Part shown: one piece after another, positions 18,149 through 26,264 of the stretch
Position numbering within the stretch: position 1 is the stretch's first letter
How the letters are laid out: each line of letters opens with the position of its first letter
DNA from: Methylococcaceae bacterium
Lineage (GTDB): Bacteria > Pseudomonadota > Gammaproteobacteria > Methylococcales > Methylomonadaceae
Direction of reading: 5' to 3'
DNA length: 64,000 bases
Assembly (NCBI GenBank): GCA_006844705.1
Contig: SPJS01000063.1
Location: forward strand, 48,183 to 112,182
Made by a program: the position numbers and the translations under genes
The notes under the pieces: generated by a model
What the model was told of the DNA's origin: nothing
Seen by the model: only the letters and a program-made list of their open reading frames with translations
Database searches by the model: none

Positions 18149-18670
18149 ATGTTTGAAATTGAATACGAATTAAAAATAGAAGACTTGATTCATTTTAATG
18201 AATTAAGATTAAAAAATGACCCTAATGTACAAAAAGATTTACGCTCCAAACGCTTGCTGGTTCCCGGCGTAATGTTATTTTTTGGGTTATTTTATTATCT
18301 TGCTTATGCAGATACCATAACCACGGCCTATATCACCCTTCTGGCATTGGTCTGGGGTATTGTCTCTCCGTATTTTTTAAAAATGGACATGCGGCGACAA
18401 TTGCGTAATAGCTATTCCCAAGAAGAGCAGGATGCCATAATCGGCAATCATAAACTGGTGATAGAACCGGAATCTTTACTCGAGCAATCACCAGGTGGCA
18501 AAAGCAACACCCCGTGGTCAGAAATGCTCAGAATCGATGAGCTGGCTGACTATGTTCATATTTTTGTTGATATCGATGCCGCCATTGTGATCCCCAAAAA
18601 TCAGTTGATTTCAGGCGATCTTAAAAAATTTACCAAACAGGCCGCCAGCATGATTGAGCGCCTGGCTTAA
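18149..18670 (+). CDS. YcxB-like membrane protein
   Basis: A 173-residue protein with the YcxB-like pattern: a short N-terminal beta region, two adjacent transmembrane helices (about 32-50 and 56-75), and a C-terminal cytosolic beta domain with a PWSEMLRIDE signature (about 122-131) and IPKNQL (about 149-154). The family is widespread in bacteria with no known function. A strong bidirectional terminator follows immediately. The 267 bases before it hold a possible promoter region but nothing I can assign firmly. Confidence 0.7.
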   Translation: MFEIEYELKIEDLIHFNELRLKNDPNVQKDLRSKRLLVPGVMLFFGLFYYLAYADTITTAYITLLALVWGIVSPYFLKMDMRRQLRNSYSQEEQDAIIGNHKLVIEPESLLEQSPGGKSNTPWSEMLRIDELADYVHIFVDIDAAIVIPKNQLISGDLKKFTKQAASMIERLA

Positions 18671-18680
18671 TTTCAAGCAT

Positions 18681-18712
18681 AAAAAAAGCCCGAACTAAGC
18701 CGGGCTTTTTTT
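18681..18712. terminator. Bidirectional terminator
   Basis: AAAAAAGCCCG pairs perfectly with CGGGCTTTTTT around a short loop, with T-runs in both directions. It separates the convergent YcxB-like gene and the VPLPA-CTERM gene and should serve both. Confidence 0.9.
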
Positions 18713-18727
18713 CTTTACAGCGTGGTT

Positions 18728-20251
18728 TTAGCTTCTTTTTCTTTTCAAAGCCAAACCAGCAACCGCTGAAATCATAAACCAGATACTTGCAGGCAATGGA
18801 ACCGCTGTTACGTCATAACGAACAGTTGTACCAGAGACTTCAGAAGCAATCAGCAGGAATGCCTTACCATCTGCACTGTCTGCCGCACTGACAAATTCAA
18901 GTCCTTCCGGAGAAATATCCAGTTCGCTAACGATGTAATCCATTAACGCAGGCGCATTCGGATCCGTAACATTATAAACCGCAATACCACCCGCTCTTTC
19001 CAGACCGATAAACGCAAGTATCATGTCGTTGAATTCACCGATAACAACACCCTCAGGCTCAGGACCTTTGTTATCACTACGATTCTCAACAAACGTACCA
19101 AAATCGATAGTCAGCTGCTCCAGTGCATCGCCACTGTCAAAAACCAGACCACCTTCAGCATCCCAGATTGAAAACGAGCGACCACCATAGCTATGTGGAA
19201 CATCTATGTCACCGTCACCATCGGTATCACCGTCAATAGCTGATATTTCGATACGACCATCTTCAACCAATGCCACAGAAGGATCCAGATTAGCATCTTT
19301 CATGCGCACATCTTCGTCTCGTGAATCACCCTCGTTTGCTGTGATCACAAAAGTCTTGCCGCCCACCTCATAAGCAGAGATCGCATCCGGTTGGTACATA
19401 CCTTGCAGTTTATAATTCTGGATATTGCCTTCATCTTTTTTATCAGAAGCATCCAGACCATTACCAGCTAAACTGTGATCTTTAGTACCTAAAGCAACCA
19501 CATCTGTCACCGTGCTTGTCGCCAGATCAACAATAGCCAAAGCATTGTTTTCCTGTAGTGTTACATAGGCTTTACCCCCAGAAATTGCAACATACTCAGG
19601 CTCTAAATCCTGTGCGACAGAAGCCGCGCTATCAAAAATTCTAACACCACTTGCTTTCAAAGCCGCTCTGTTAGCATTAAATGATGAAAAATCCGCTGTC
19701 TCTACAGAAGCAGACATTACGCCCTTAGACAAATCAATAATTGAAACAGATCCTTCAGGATCAATACCATTATTTGCTTCACCTTCATTAGCAACAACAA
19801 CTTTCGAGCCATCTGCAGTAAACGTCAGCATGTCCGGCAATGCACCAACAGTCACCTGCTGTTTGAAATCGCCTGAATCTGCATCAAAGAACATGACACG
19901 CCCCGGATTGGTTTTGGTATTGTCTTCAAAAGCAACCGCCACCATGCCATTATATGCAGCCACACTGTTAGGTGCTCCCCAGTATGACGCCAGATTAATT
20001 GAAGAAAGCGCTGATCCGGTGACAGAATTCAACACATCAATGGTGTTATTTTCTGAATTTGTGACAAACACTTTCTGGCTCATTTTGTCATAAGCAACAA
20101 TTTCTGCACCGCCATCCAGTTCAGTTTCCACCGTACCGGAATGCCAGTTACGCCAGCTTTCAGTAAACATAAGTTTTGTATCGGCTGCTGCTGTCAAAGG
20201 CAAGCTGATCAACGATACAGCCAGCACTTTTTTAATTGAATTTTCCAACAT
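18728..20251 (-). CDS. Choice-of-anchor beta-propeller protein with VPLPA-CTERM tail
   Basis: A 507-residue exported protein. Signal peptide to about residue 22 (TAAADT). The body is a propeller-like repeat protein of the choice-of-anchor I type, with repeated strands such as VFVTNSENNTIDVLN, KVVVANEGEANNG and TFVITANEGDSRDED. Aspartate-rich DTDGDGDIDVPHSYGGRSF near residue 340 suggests calcium binding. The C-terminus VPLPASIWFMISAVAGLALKRKRS-type tail (motif, helix, basic end) is a VPLPA-CTERM sorting signal, so the protein should be a substrate of an exosortase not encoded here. Function unknown; enzymatic activity is not evident. Confidence 0.85.
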   Translation of the reverse strand: MLENSIKKVLAVSLISLPLTAAADTKLMFTESWRNWHSGTVETELDGGAEIVAYDKMSQKVFVTNSENNTIDVLNSVTGSALSSINLASYWGAPNSVAAYNGMVAVAFEDNTKTNPGRVMFFDADSGDFKQQVTVGALPDMLTFTADGSKVVVANEGEANNGIDPEGSVSIIDLSKGVMSASVETADFSSFNANRAALKASGVRIFDSAASVAQDLEPEYVAISGGKAYVTLQENNALAIVDLATSTVTDVVALGTKDHSLAGNGLDASDKKDEGNIQNYKLQGMYQPDAISAYEVGGKTFVITANEGDSRDEDVRMKDANLDPSVALVEDGRIEISAIDGDTDGDGDIDVPHSYGGRSFSIWDAEGGLVFDSGDALEQLTIDFGTFVENRSDNKGPEPEGVVIGEFNDMILAFIGLERAGGIAVYNVTDPNAPALMDYIVSELDISPEGLEFVSAADSADGKAFLLIASEVSGTTVRYDVTAVPLPASIWFMISAVAGLALKRKRS

Positions 20252-20736
20252 AGTTCATCTCACTTAGCTTTAGTTTATTGTTTAGGGGCATTGTTGCAGT
20301 TGAATAATTTTGACTCCCCTGTTTTCTGAACCAGGATACCGCAATGTTAAAACCCCCAAAATTGACAGTCAGGCTTATGTAGTCGATACTCGCATTGAGA
20401 CCACCTGCCTGACATAACACATTGATTTTAAAACTTTAATCAATAAATTGATTCTAACCAACTAAAATGACAGTAGAATGACAAAAAACCAGACCATTTC
20501 ACTTTCATTGCCACGTCGACAAAAGACCGGGACGGGTCGAACCCAAAGCAGTGAAACGAAGACCGAAACCGTTCTCATTGTTAATCCAAGCAAGGGAAGA
20601 GGTTCGTCAACACACCAGGTTATATAAGCCACCCCCAAAAAGCTTACCCTGAATCCGGGTGTCGTTAACACATCAATGCTTAAGACGGGTGCTGGATGGC
20701 AGAGCCGTTTACCAGACAGATTCTGATTCTATACAA
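20252..20736. other. 485-base intergenic region, partly structured
   Basis: No convincing gene is present; short open frames lack family features. It contains the upstream region of the VPLPA-CTERM gene, a weak sigma-54-like site (GC at 20341-20342 and CC at 20353-20354 on the plus strand, giving GGGTTTTAACATTGC on the minus), and a separated inverted repeat GTCAGGC (20368-20374) / GCCTGAC (20407-20413). The stretch from about 20460 to 20736 shows nothing I can name. Confidence 0.4.
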
Positions 20737-21813
20737 CTAAACAGAACCCTGAAACCGCCCCAACCGCTTCAACGCATCCAGTTTTTCACTGCGCTCCAGT
20801 TTGGCGCGTTTTAAGGCCGTATGCAGCACCTCTATGCTGTTGTCATAATTTTCTCTGTCTACCGGATAGGGTGTGCCGTCTTTTCCGCCGTGGGCAAAGG
20901 AAAAACGGGCGGGATCTCGCACGCTGGTTTTGGTACCGTAGATCAGTTCTGCGGTTAACGCCAGGGCGCGCAGGGTTTTGGCTCCTACGCCCTGAATGCC
21001 GAGCAACTGGGTAAAGTTCTCCGGTGCCTGGTCATAAGTTTTCAACAGGATTTTATGCAGGTATTTTGGATTGATATCTTCGCTGCGTACCCAGTGGCGA
21101 CGCGGCATTAACAGCTCAGGGCGCTTTAGCAATACCTGTTCGGCTTCAGTGTCGGGGCAGGCAGCCAGTTGGGTGACCCGTTCACGGGAAATACGGCTTT
21201 CTCTGGCGACAAAATTCAGTGCCTTGCCGCGATGATCACAACATACGGCTGAATGCGGTTCATTGACGAAATCGGTGTTCTCATTCCCCAGCCAGTGATA
21301 GCGACGGGCCATACCGTTAGCTTCATTCATGCCCTGCTGCACCACGCACCAGCGCCCGTTGCCGGTAAAGAAAAAGGCATGATGGTAGATCTGATACCCA
21401 TCCTGCACGGCGGAGCTGTCCACCTTGGCCGATAAGCGACTGGCAGTGACCAGGTTGTTGGCATCATAGCCGATTTTGTCGCAACTGCATTCGATTTCCT
21501 GTGGTGTTTGCCGAGACACCTTCCCTTTGCCACCTGCGGCGTAAAAGCCAAGCTCGTGCTCCATCCCCTTGATACCTTCCTTGACTGCTCCGCAGGTAGT
21601 GGTTGTCACGCCACTGGAATGCCAGTCAAATCCCAGCACGCATCCGAACGACTGAAACCAGAAAGGGTCGGAGAGATGCTGCAATGCACCTTCAGCACCA
21701 TATTCAGCGACCAGATGGCAGATGATTTCCCTGGCCAGCCGGGTCATGCGTTGAAACAACCAGCGCGGTGCCTTGCCGCCGTGCAGTGGCAGTTGGCTAT
21801 AGCCGGTTCTCAT
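20737..21813 (-). CDS. DUF763 domain protein
   Basis: A 358-residue DUF763 protein. The N-terminus MRTGYSQLPLHGGKAPRWLF is highly characteristic of the family, which is commonest in archaea and scattered in bacteria. A central part contains HSSGVTTT, and near residue 255-285 there is a helix-hairpin-helix-like GIQGVGAKTLRALAL segment suggesting nucleic-acid binding. The function is unknown. The start lies 17 bases inside the upstream GTPase gene, so the three genes 25100-20737 form a tight operon. Transfer from another lineage is possible but base use does not look unusual. Confidence 0.85.
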   Translation of the reverse strand: MRTGYSQLPLHGGKAPRWLFQRMTRLAREIICHLVAEYGAEGALQHLSDPFWFQSFGCVLGFDWHSSGVTTTTCGAVKEGIKGMEHELGFYAAGGKGKVSRQTPQEIECSCDKIGYDANNLVTASRLSAKVDSSAVQDGYQIYHHAFFFTGNGRWCVVQQGMNEANGMARRYHWLGNENTDFVNEPHSAVCCDHRGKALNFVARESRISRERVTQLAACPDTEAEQVLLKRPELLMPRRHWVRSEDINPKYLHKILLKTYDQAPENFTQLLGIQGVGAKTLRALALTAELIYGTKTSVRDPARFSFAHGGKDGTPYPVDRENYDNSIEVLHTALKRAKLERSEKLDALKRLGRFQGSV

Positions 21814-23383
21814 GCTCGATGACCAGTCGATTCAACTCGTTGTTATCCGCACCAGATTTGACTTCCTGCATATGCTGACGGGTCTGCTGCTGAAAAAACT
21901 GAAGCCGGTCAAAGCAGGTCTGATGTTCCTGTTGCAAGGATGCCAGGCTTTGCACAAGCTCCAGTCTGATGTTCACCAGCGCTGATTCAACGCCTTTTTC
22001 GGCACCTTGCAAGGCTGCCTTTTCTAATGACGGCTGTAGTTTTTTATGCAGAAAATACGGAAACAACCAGGTCACCACAATCAACAATACACTGTGGATG
22101 GCAAAGTCCACCCCCAGGTATTCTTCGCGGTTTTGTGCATTTTCGTAGAATTCAGTAATTAATTCATAACTGACAAATGACATCGCCAGAACGGGCAACA
22201 GAAACTCCAGCACTTTCAGCGTTTTCAAAAAAATACGTTGCGCTTTATTGCCGGGGTTCAGCAAGGCTTTTCTGCATTCCAGGTGCGCCTGACAGGTCAC
22301 ATTATTCTCTGTCGCGGCCAGCAGAGCATCATTCGCTGTGCACAAGGCGTTGGCAGGGATTTGCATTTGGTCTGCCTGTAACTGCAATGTGTTGATTAAA
22401 TCCTGCAGCCGGCTTTGCGCCCAGTCATCCCACAGCTTACCCACATCCACACCGGATTTATCCACCTGCTGACGGGCAAATTGTTTAATGGACCATTCCA
22501 TCCCTTCCCGCAACATGGTTTCGGTACGTTGCCATTGCTGTTCCAATACTTTATTTAATAAGGCATAGTCACGTTGCTGAAGGTCATCGTTGATATGTTG
22601 TATTACCTTGTCAATCTGCTGCATGCGTATGCGTCGATTATGCTGCTCAAGTTGCTGTGCTGTCTGGCGAGAGGATAATGTCTGCAATTGCGCCAGCAAT
22701 TGATCGAATTCATCATTTTGCTGGGTCAGGCAATCGGTACAAAACACCATTGGATCATCAAACCCCGCTTTGGCCAGTTGCCGCATAAAATCCGTTTTTT
22801 GCTCTGGCAAACCGCGGTCCCAGTGATTCATCACAAACACCCAGGCATGCCTGGCACCTTCGGCAAGCAGCAACTGCCATGCCTTGTTGTCTCGGTAACG
22901 GTCCGGGCTCACAACATACAGCAGCACATCAATATGTGGCAGCCATTCCAGCACCAGCGCACGGTTGTCAGCATCAATACTGTCAACGTCCGGCATATCT
23001 ACCCAGATGAGATGCTGATTTTGTACCTGGTGGTGTCGGCTGATACGAATTTTATCCAGCGGTAACGCATCCGGCAGGCGATTGATGGCAACATCTTCAT
23101 GGTGATACAACGTGACTTCTCTTGAGGTCGGCCGTTCCACTCCGGTGCGGGCAATTTGTTGCTCAGCCAGGCGATTAATCAGACTGCTTTTACCAACCCC
23201 GGTGCCGCCCATAAAAGCTACGATCAAGGGTCGCTCATCACTCTGCGCAAATAAACTGTCGGGGGAACGGGCGTCCAGTTGGTCAATCAATTGCAGATGA
23301 CGACGTGTCAATTGCTGACGCACAGCAGCCTCTCCTGCCCATTGCTTGAGTTGCGAGATCAAATCAGAGAATTCGTAATCCAT
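21797..23383 (-). CDS. Membrane-associated dynamin-like GTPase (second of pair)
   Basis: A 528-residue GTPase. The P-loop GGTGVGKSS is at residues 59-67, the G3 region DMPDVDSID near 133 and an NHWD at the G4 position near 187. Helical regions follow, with two hydrophobic segments (about 385-410 and 425-450, the second ending in FPYFLHKKL) and a final coiled coil. This layout (GTPase, helical bundle, paired membrane segments) resembles bacterial dynamin-like or YfjP-type proteins that act on membranes. It overlaps the upstream GTPase gene by 20 bases and the DUF763 gene by 17. A precise family name cannot be given. Confidence 0.75.
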   Translation of the reverse strand: MDYEFSDLISQLKQWAGEAAVRQQLTRRHLQLIDQLDARSPDSLFAQSDERPLIVAFMGGTGVGKSSLINRLAEQQIARTGVERPTSREVTLYHHEDVAINRLPDALPLDKIRISRHHQVQNQHLIWVDMPDVDSIDADNRALVLEWLPHIDVLLYVVSPDRYRDNKAWQLLLAEGARHAWVFVMNHWDRGLPEQKTDFMRQLAKAGFDDPMVFCTDCLTQQNDEFDQLLAQLQTLSSRQTAQQLEQHNRRIRMQQIDKVIQHINDDLQQRDYALLNKVLEQQWQRTETMLREGMEWSIKQFARQQVDKSGVDVGKLWDDWAQSRLQDLINTLQLQADQMQIPANALCTANDALLAATENNVTCQAHLECRKALLNPGNKAQRIFLKTLKVLEFLLPVLAMSFVSYELITEFYENAQNREEYLGVDFAIHSVLLIVVTWLFPYFLHKKLQPSLEKAALQGAEKGVESALVNIRLELVQSLASLQQEHQTCFDRLQFFQQQTRQHMQEVKSGADNNELNRLVIEHENRL

Positions 23384-25100
23384 GACGTTTTTCTTTTAAT
23401 GCCTGTTCTGCTTCATCCAGTTGCTGGCGGGTAATGCTAAAGCGCCGTCCATGCGGCATTCTGCCTGTCATTCCGTTTAAACCATTGGCTAATGTCTCGG
23501 CAAATAATTGCTTCACCGTATTCAACTGATGTTGTTTGAGTTCTGCTTCCAGTTTTTTCATATAGCTGCCAGCCGCACTTTCTGCCAGTAATGAAGTCAC
23601 CGATAACATGGCCGGGGTAATCACCAGATCGTGCAAGCCTATGCCTCCCGTATTTATCGCCAAGGCAAGTGCAGTTGCATCGGTGGTGGCTCGCGTGGCC
23701 CGCAAGGTATTCAATATCAACGGCTGTTCCTGCAATTGGTAATACAAGCGATGCGCTGTTTTTTCAACATCCTGTCTGAATTCGGCATGATAGGCTTCAA
23801 CCCCCTGCTCATAGTCTTCCAATAAAGGTTGTCGCAGCTGGCGCAACACCATTCTGGCATCTTTCCACCAGTCGTTGCCGGAACTGTCCTGTTCGCTTTT
23901 TTCCCACACAGTATCGGCAAGCTGAATCAGTACATGCTCACCAATCTGCTTGAGCAAAACATTTTCCTGTGTATCACCAGACTTGTACTTTTTCCCCAGT
24001 TGAAACACTTTTCTGACGGGCCAGGTCATCACGCGTCGGGTCTTGCCCAGCACTTTGGCTATGCCCGGCAATTCCAACAGATTCAACAGTTCGACCAGTG
24101 CATCCTGAAACGTCTGGTAATGATGCGGATGATTCAGATAGTCTCGCTGGTAATCCTGCGCGGCCTGTTCCAGTGCCGCTTCTATCATCTGTTGCCATTC
24201 AGCTTCTGCCTCCAGCTCTTCCTCTACCGGCTGCAGCCAGTTTCGCCAGTGCTGCTGCATCATTTGCTGACGATATTGCGCGTGTTTATTATGTTTAATT
24301 TGCCCGTTGATTTTGGATACTGTTCGATCAAAATCGGCTGGCAGCTGAGGATGTCCTGCCTGTTTGTCATAAAACAACGGAATAACCGGAGGAAAACTGT
24401 CATCTCTACATTGCTGCCATTTTTCCTGCAGGGAAGACGTAATGATCTGTTCACTGCCTTCCGTCAGTTTGTTTACGCATATCAGCAGCGGCTGATGAAA
24501 CGCCGCCACTTTTTTCAGCATATCCCATACCGATTGATCGGCGTATTTTTCCTTGCTTAATACCAGTACCAGCATGTCAGCCAGGGCGATGGTTCTGATC
24601 ACCCCTTCCTGATAATCTTCGGCATCTATCGAATCGAAATCCGGCGTATCCCACAGCACGCAATCCGGCAGTCTGGCCGAATCGACCACCTGCGGATTTA
24701 CCGAATAACAATCATAACGCGATGCATTTAATTGATCCTGAGCACGTTGCTGGAATCGGCCAAAATAATGCTGTACCGCAGCCCAGTCATCATTCGCCAG
24801 ACGATTGACAAAACCTTGCGGATGAACGGTATACCCGGCTAGCGGGCTGACTCCTGCCAGGTCAGCATCAAGCAACAGATTGACCAGCGTACTTTTTCCG
24901 GCCTGAGTAGGCCCGATGACAGCAATGTGCAAAGGCTGCTTTCTCTTAGCTTCCAGCATTTCACCTTTGCGTAAAAACGCTTCCGCCAGCAACAATTGTT
25001 CTATACGTAAATTGTATTCACTAATCGTTGGATCCAGGGGATCCAGAAATGGAAGAATAGCCTGATAACGCTGTTTGAGTATTTGGATAAATTCCAGCAT
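23364..25100 (-). CDS. Dynamin-like GTPase (first of pair)
   Basis: A 578-residue GTPase with P-loop GPTQAGKST at residues 63-71, G3 DTPDFDSID near 150, and NKLTEG where G4 (NKxD) is expected, so the guanine-specifying Asp appears to be replaced. The rest is mostly helical with a glycine/alanine-rich hydrophobic stretch near residues 485-520 (ALAINTGGIGLHDLVITPAML) that may contact membrane. It is first in the three-gene overlapping operon. The shared DxPDxDSID signature in both GTPases suggests they are related and may form a heteromer, as dynamin-like pairs do. Function unknown. Confidence 0.75.
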   Translation of the reverse strand: MLEFIQILKQRYQAILPFLDPLDPTISEYNLRIEQLLLAEAFLRKGEMLEAKRKQPLHIAVIGPTQAGKSTLVNLLLDADLAGVSPLAGYTVHPQGFVNRLANDDWAAVQHYFGRFQQRAQDQLNASRYDCYSVNPQVVDSARLPDCVLWDTPDFDSIDAEDYQEGVIRTIALADMLVLVLSKEKYADQSVWDMLKKVAAFHQPLLICVNKLTEGSEQIITSSLQEKWQQCRDDSFPPVIPLFYDKQAGHPQLPADFDRTVSKINGQIKHNKHAQYRQQMMQQHWRNWLQPVEEELEAEAEWQQMIEAALEQAAQDYQRDYLNHPHHYQTFQDALVELLNLLELPGIAKVLGKTRRVMTWPVRKVFQLGKKYKSGDTQENVLLKQIGEHVLIQLADTVWEKSEQDSSGNDWWKDARMVLRQLRQPLLEDYEQGVEAYHAEFRQDVEKTAHRLYYQLQEQPLILNTLRATRATTDATALALAINTGGIGLHDLVITPAMLSVTSLLAESAAGSYMKKLEAELKQHQLNTVKQLFAETLANGLNGMTGRMPHGRRFSITRQQLDEAEQALKEKRHGLRIL

Positions 25101-25262
25101 AAGTAATGGCTTGGGAGTATAATCGGCGGTCTGCTAAACAACGTAATAGTCTGGCATAGATCACTGTTCAAGAAAATCGCTAATTTGCTTAATTTTTCCA
25201 CATCAGTGCTATTTAAGCCGAAATAATAAAGGCAACACTAATAATATCCGAGAGAACTGCAC

Positions 25263-25682
25263 ATGAATCTGTTTACACGACTGTTGATTGTTCTGCTGAG
25301 CCTGTCTTTCTTCGCCTGTACCAAAGGCAATGAAATGAATGGCAGCAGCATGAAATCCGCTAACCGTTCTGCCAGCTATATCAAAAACCGCCTGCCGTTA
25401 GCACAACGCATCGAGTTTGAATTTTCGTTCTGGACCTTACTGGACGAACACAAGGATCAACAGGCCTTTTTACAGGCCATAGACGGCAAAACGCATCTGG
25501 AAATCATTGACATGGGGCGCGAGCTGTTTAACACTCGTAAACAGGACGGGCAGGAAGAATATCAGAAATTTGCCAGTTGGGAAGATATGGTGACTCAATT
25601 TTCCGAGGATAGAACAAATATGAAAAAAGAGCAGCAACCTGCACAACGCAGAAATCAACCAACGGTGCTATACGATTTTTGA
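25263..25682 (+). CDS. Small exported protein, possible lipoprotein
   Basis: A 139-residue protein with a hydrophobic leader ending in LSFFACTKG; Cys19 could be the acylated residue, although FFAC is an imperfect lipobox. The mature part is polar and helical with no motif I know. AGAGAAC lies seven bases before the ATG. It is divergent from the GTPase operon, with 162 bases between. Confidence 0.65.
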   Translation: MNLFTRLLIVLLSLSFFACTKGNEMNGSSMKSANRSASYIKNRLPLAQRIEFEFSFWTLLDEHKDQQAFLQAIDGKTHLEIIDMGRELFNTRKQDGQEEYQKFASWEDMVTQFSEDRTNMKKEQQPAQRRNQPTVLYDF

Positions 25683-25755
25683 TCGTTTAAATGCAGACAT
25701 TGGGTGCGGTTCTTTCGTCCCGCAGCATAATTCAGCCTGCTCGACATCAAACCCG

Positions 25756-26226
25756 TTAATTTTTAACCCCGCCCTGACACTGCTGGCACAGGCCGCGCAA
25801 TTCCAGTTGTTGGCCTGACAATGCAAAACCGGTTTTTTCGATACTGGTTTTCAATTCTTTTATCAGCGACTTACGTAGACCCAGTTCCTTGACCGTATGG
25901 CACTGATCGCAAATTAAAAACTGAGGAATTTCATGCTCATGCTCGCAGGTAATATGCGAGCACGCCAGGTATTGATTGGTGGTTTCCAGTTTATGCACCA
26001 GATTATTCTGCAACAGAAAATCCAGCATGCGATACACCGACATGGCCGATAACGACTCGGTAAACTTTTGTTTATATTCGTCGATAACATCATAAGCTGA
26101 TAACGGTGCATCACTCTGCAACAACACTTCCAGCACTTTGCCGCGCTTATCGGTTAAACGCATGCCATGCGAGCCGCATTCCTGACGGGCTTTATTAATA
26201 ATACGTTGCACTTGCTCTTGCTGCAC
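25756..26226 (-). CDS. zur: Fur-family regulator, Zur type
   Basis: Zinc-responsive repressor of the Fur family. The 156-residue protein has an N-terminal winged helix (RLTDKRGKVLEVLLQ to SVYRMLDFLLQNNLV, about 23-77) and a metal-binding C-terminal half with HEHE (about 96-99) and two CxxC structural zinc motifs, CDQC (106-109) and CQQC (147-150). The start is GTG at 26226 with GAAGG upstream. The assignment to Zur rather than Fur rests on the neighbouring ZnuD-like receptor and the Zur-like operator on its promoter. It is 38 bases downstream of that receptor gene on the same strand, so it may be co-transcribed and self-regulated. Confidence 0.85.
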   Translation of the reverse strand: MQQEQVQRIINKARQECGSHGMRLTDKRGKVLEVLLQSDAPLSAYDVIDEYKQKFTESLSAMSVYRMLDFLLQNNLVHKLETTNQYLACSHITCEHEHEIPQFLICDQCHTVKELGLRKSLIKELKTSIEKTGFALSGQQLELRGLCQQCQGGVKN

Positions 26227-26264
26227 TAAACTACCTTCTCAGTTAAAAAACGATGTCTGTCGTA

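Noticed and set aside
20280..20300. IS6-like terminal repeat
   Set aside because: The minus strand reads TGCAACAATGCCC, near an IS26-type end, but no second end or transposase fragment is found; probably chance.
20462..20671. 69-residue minus-strand open frame in the intergenic region
   Set aside because: No ribosome-binding site or recognisable feature; not supported as a gene.
23829..24560. 243-residue open frame on the plus strand
   Set aside because: It lies fully antisense to the first GTPase gene and its translation is rich in Cys, His and Phe without family features; a shadow frame.
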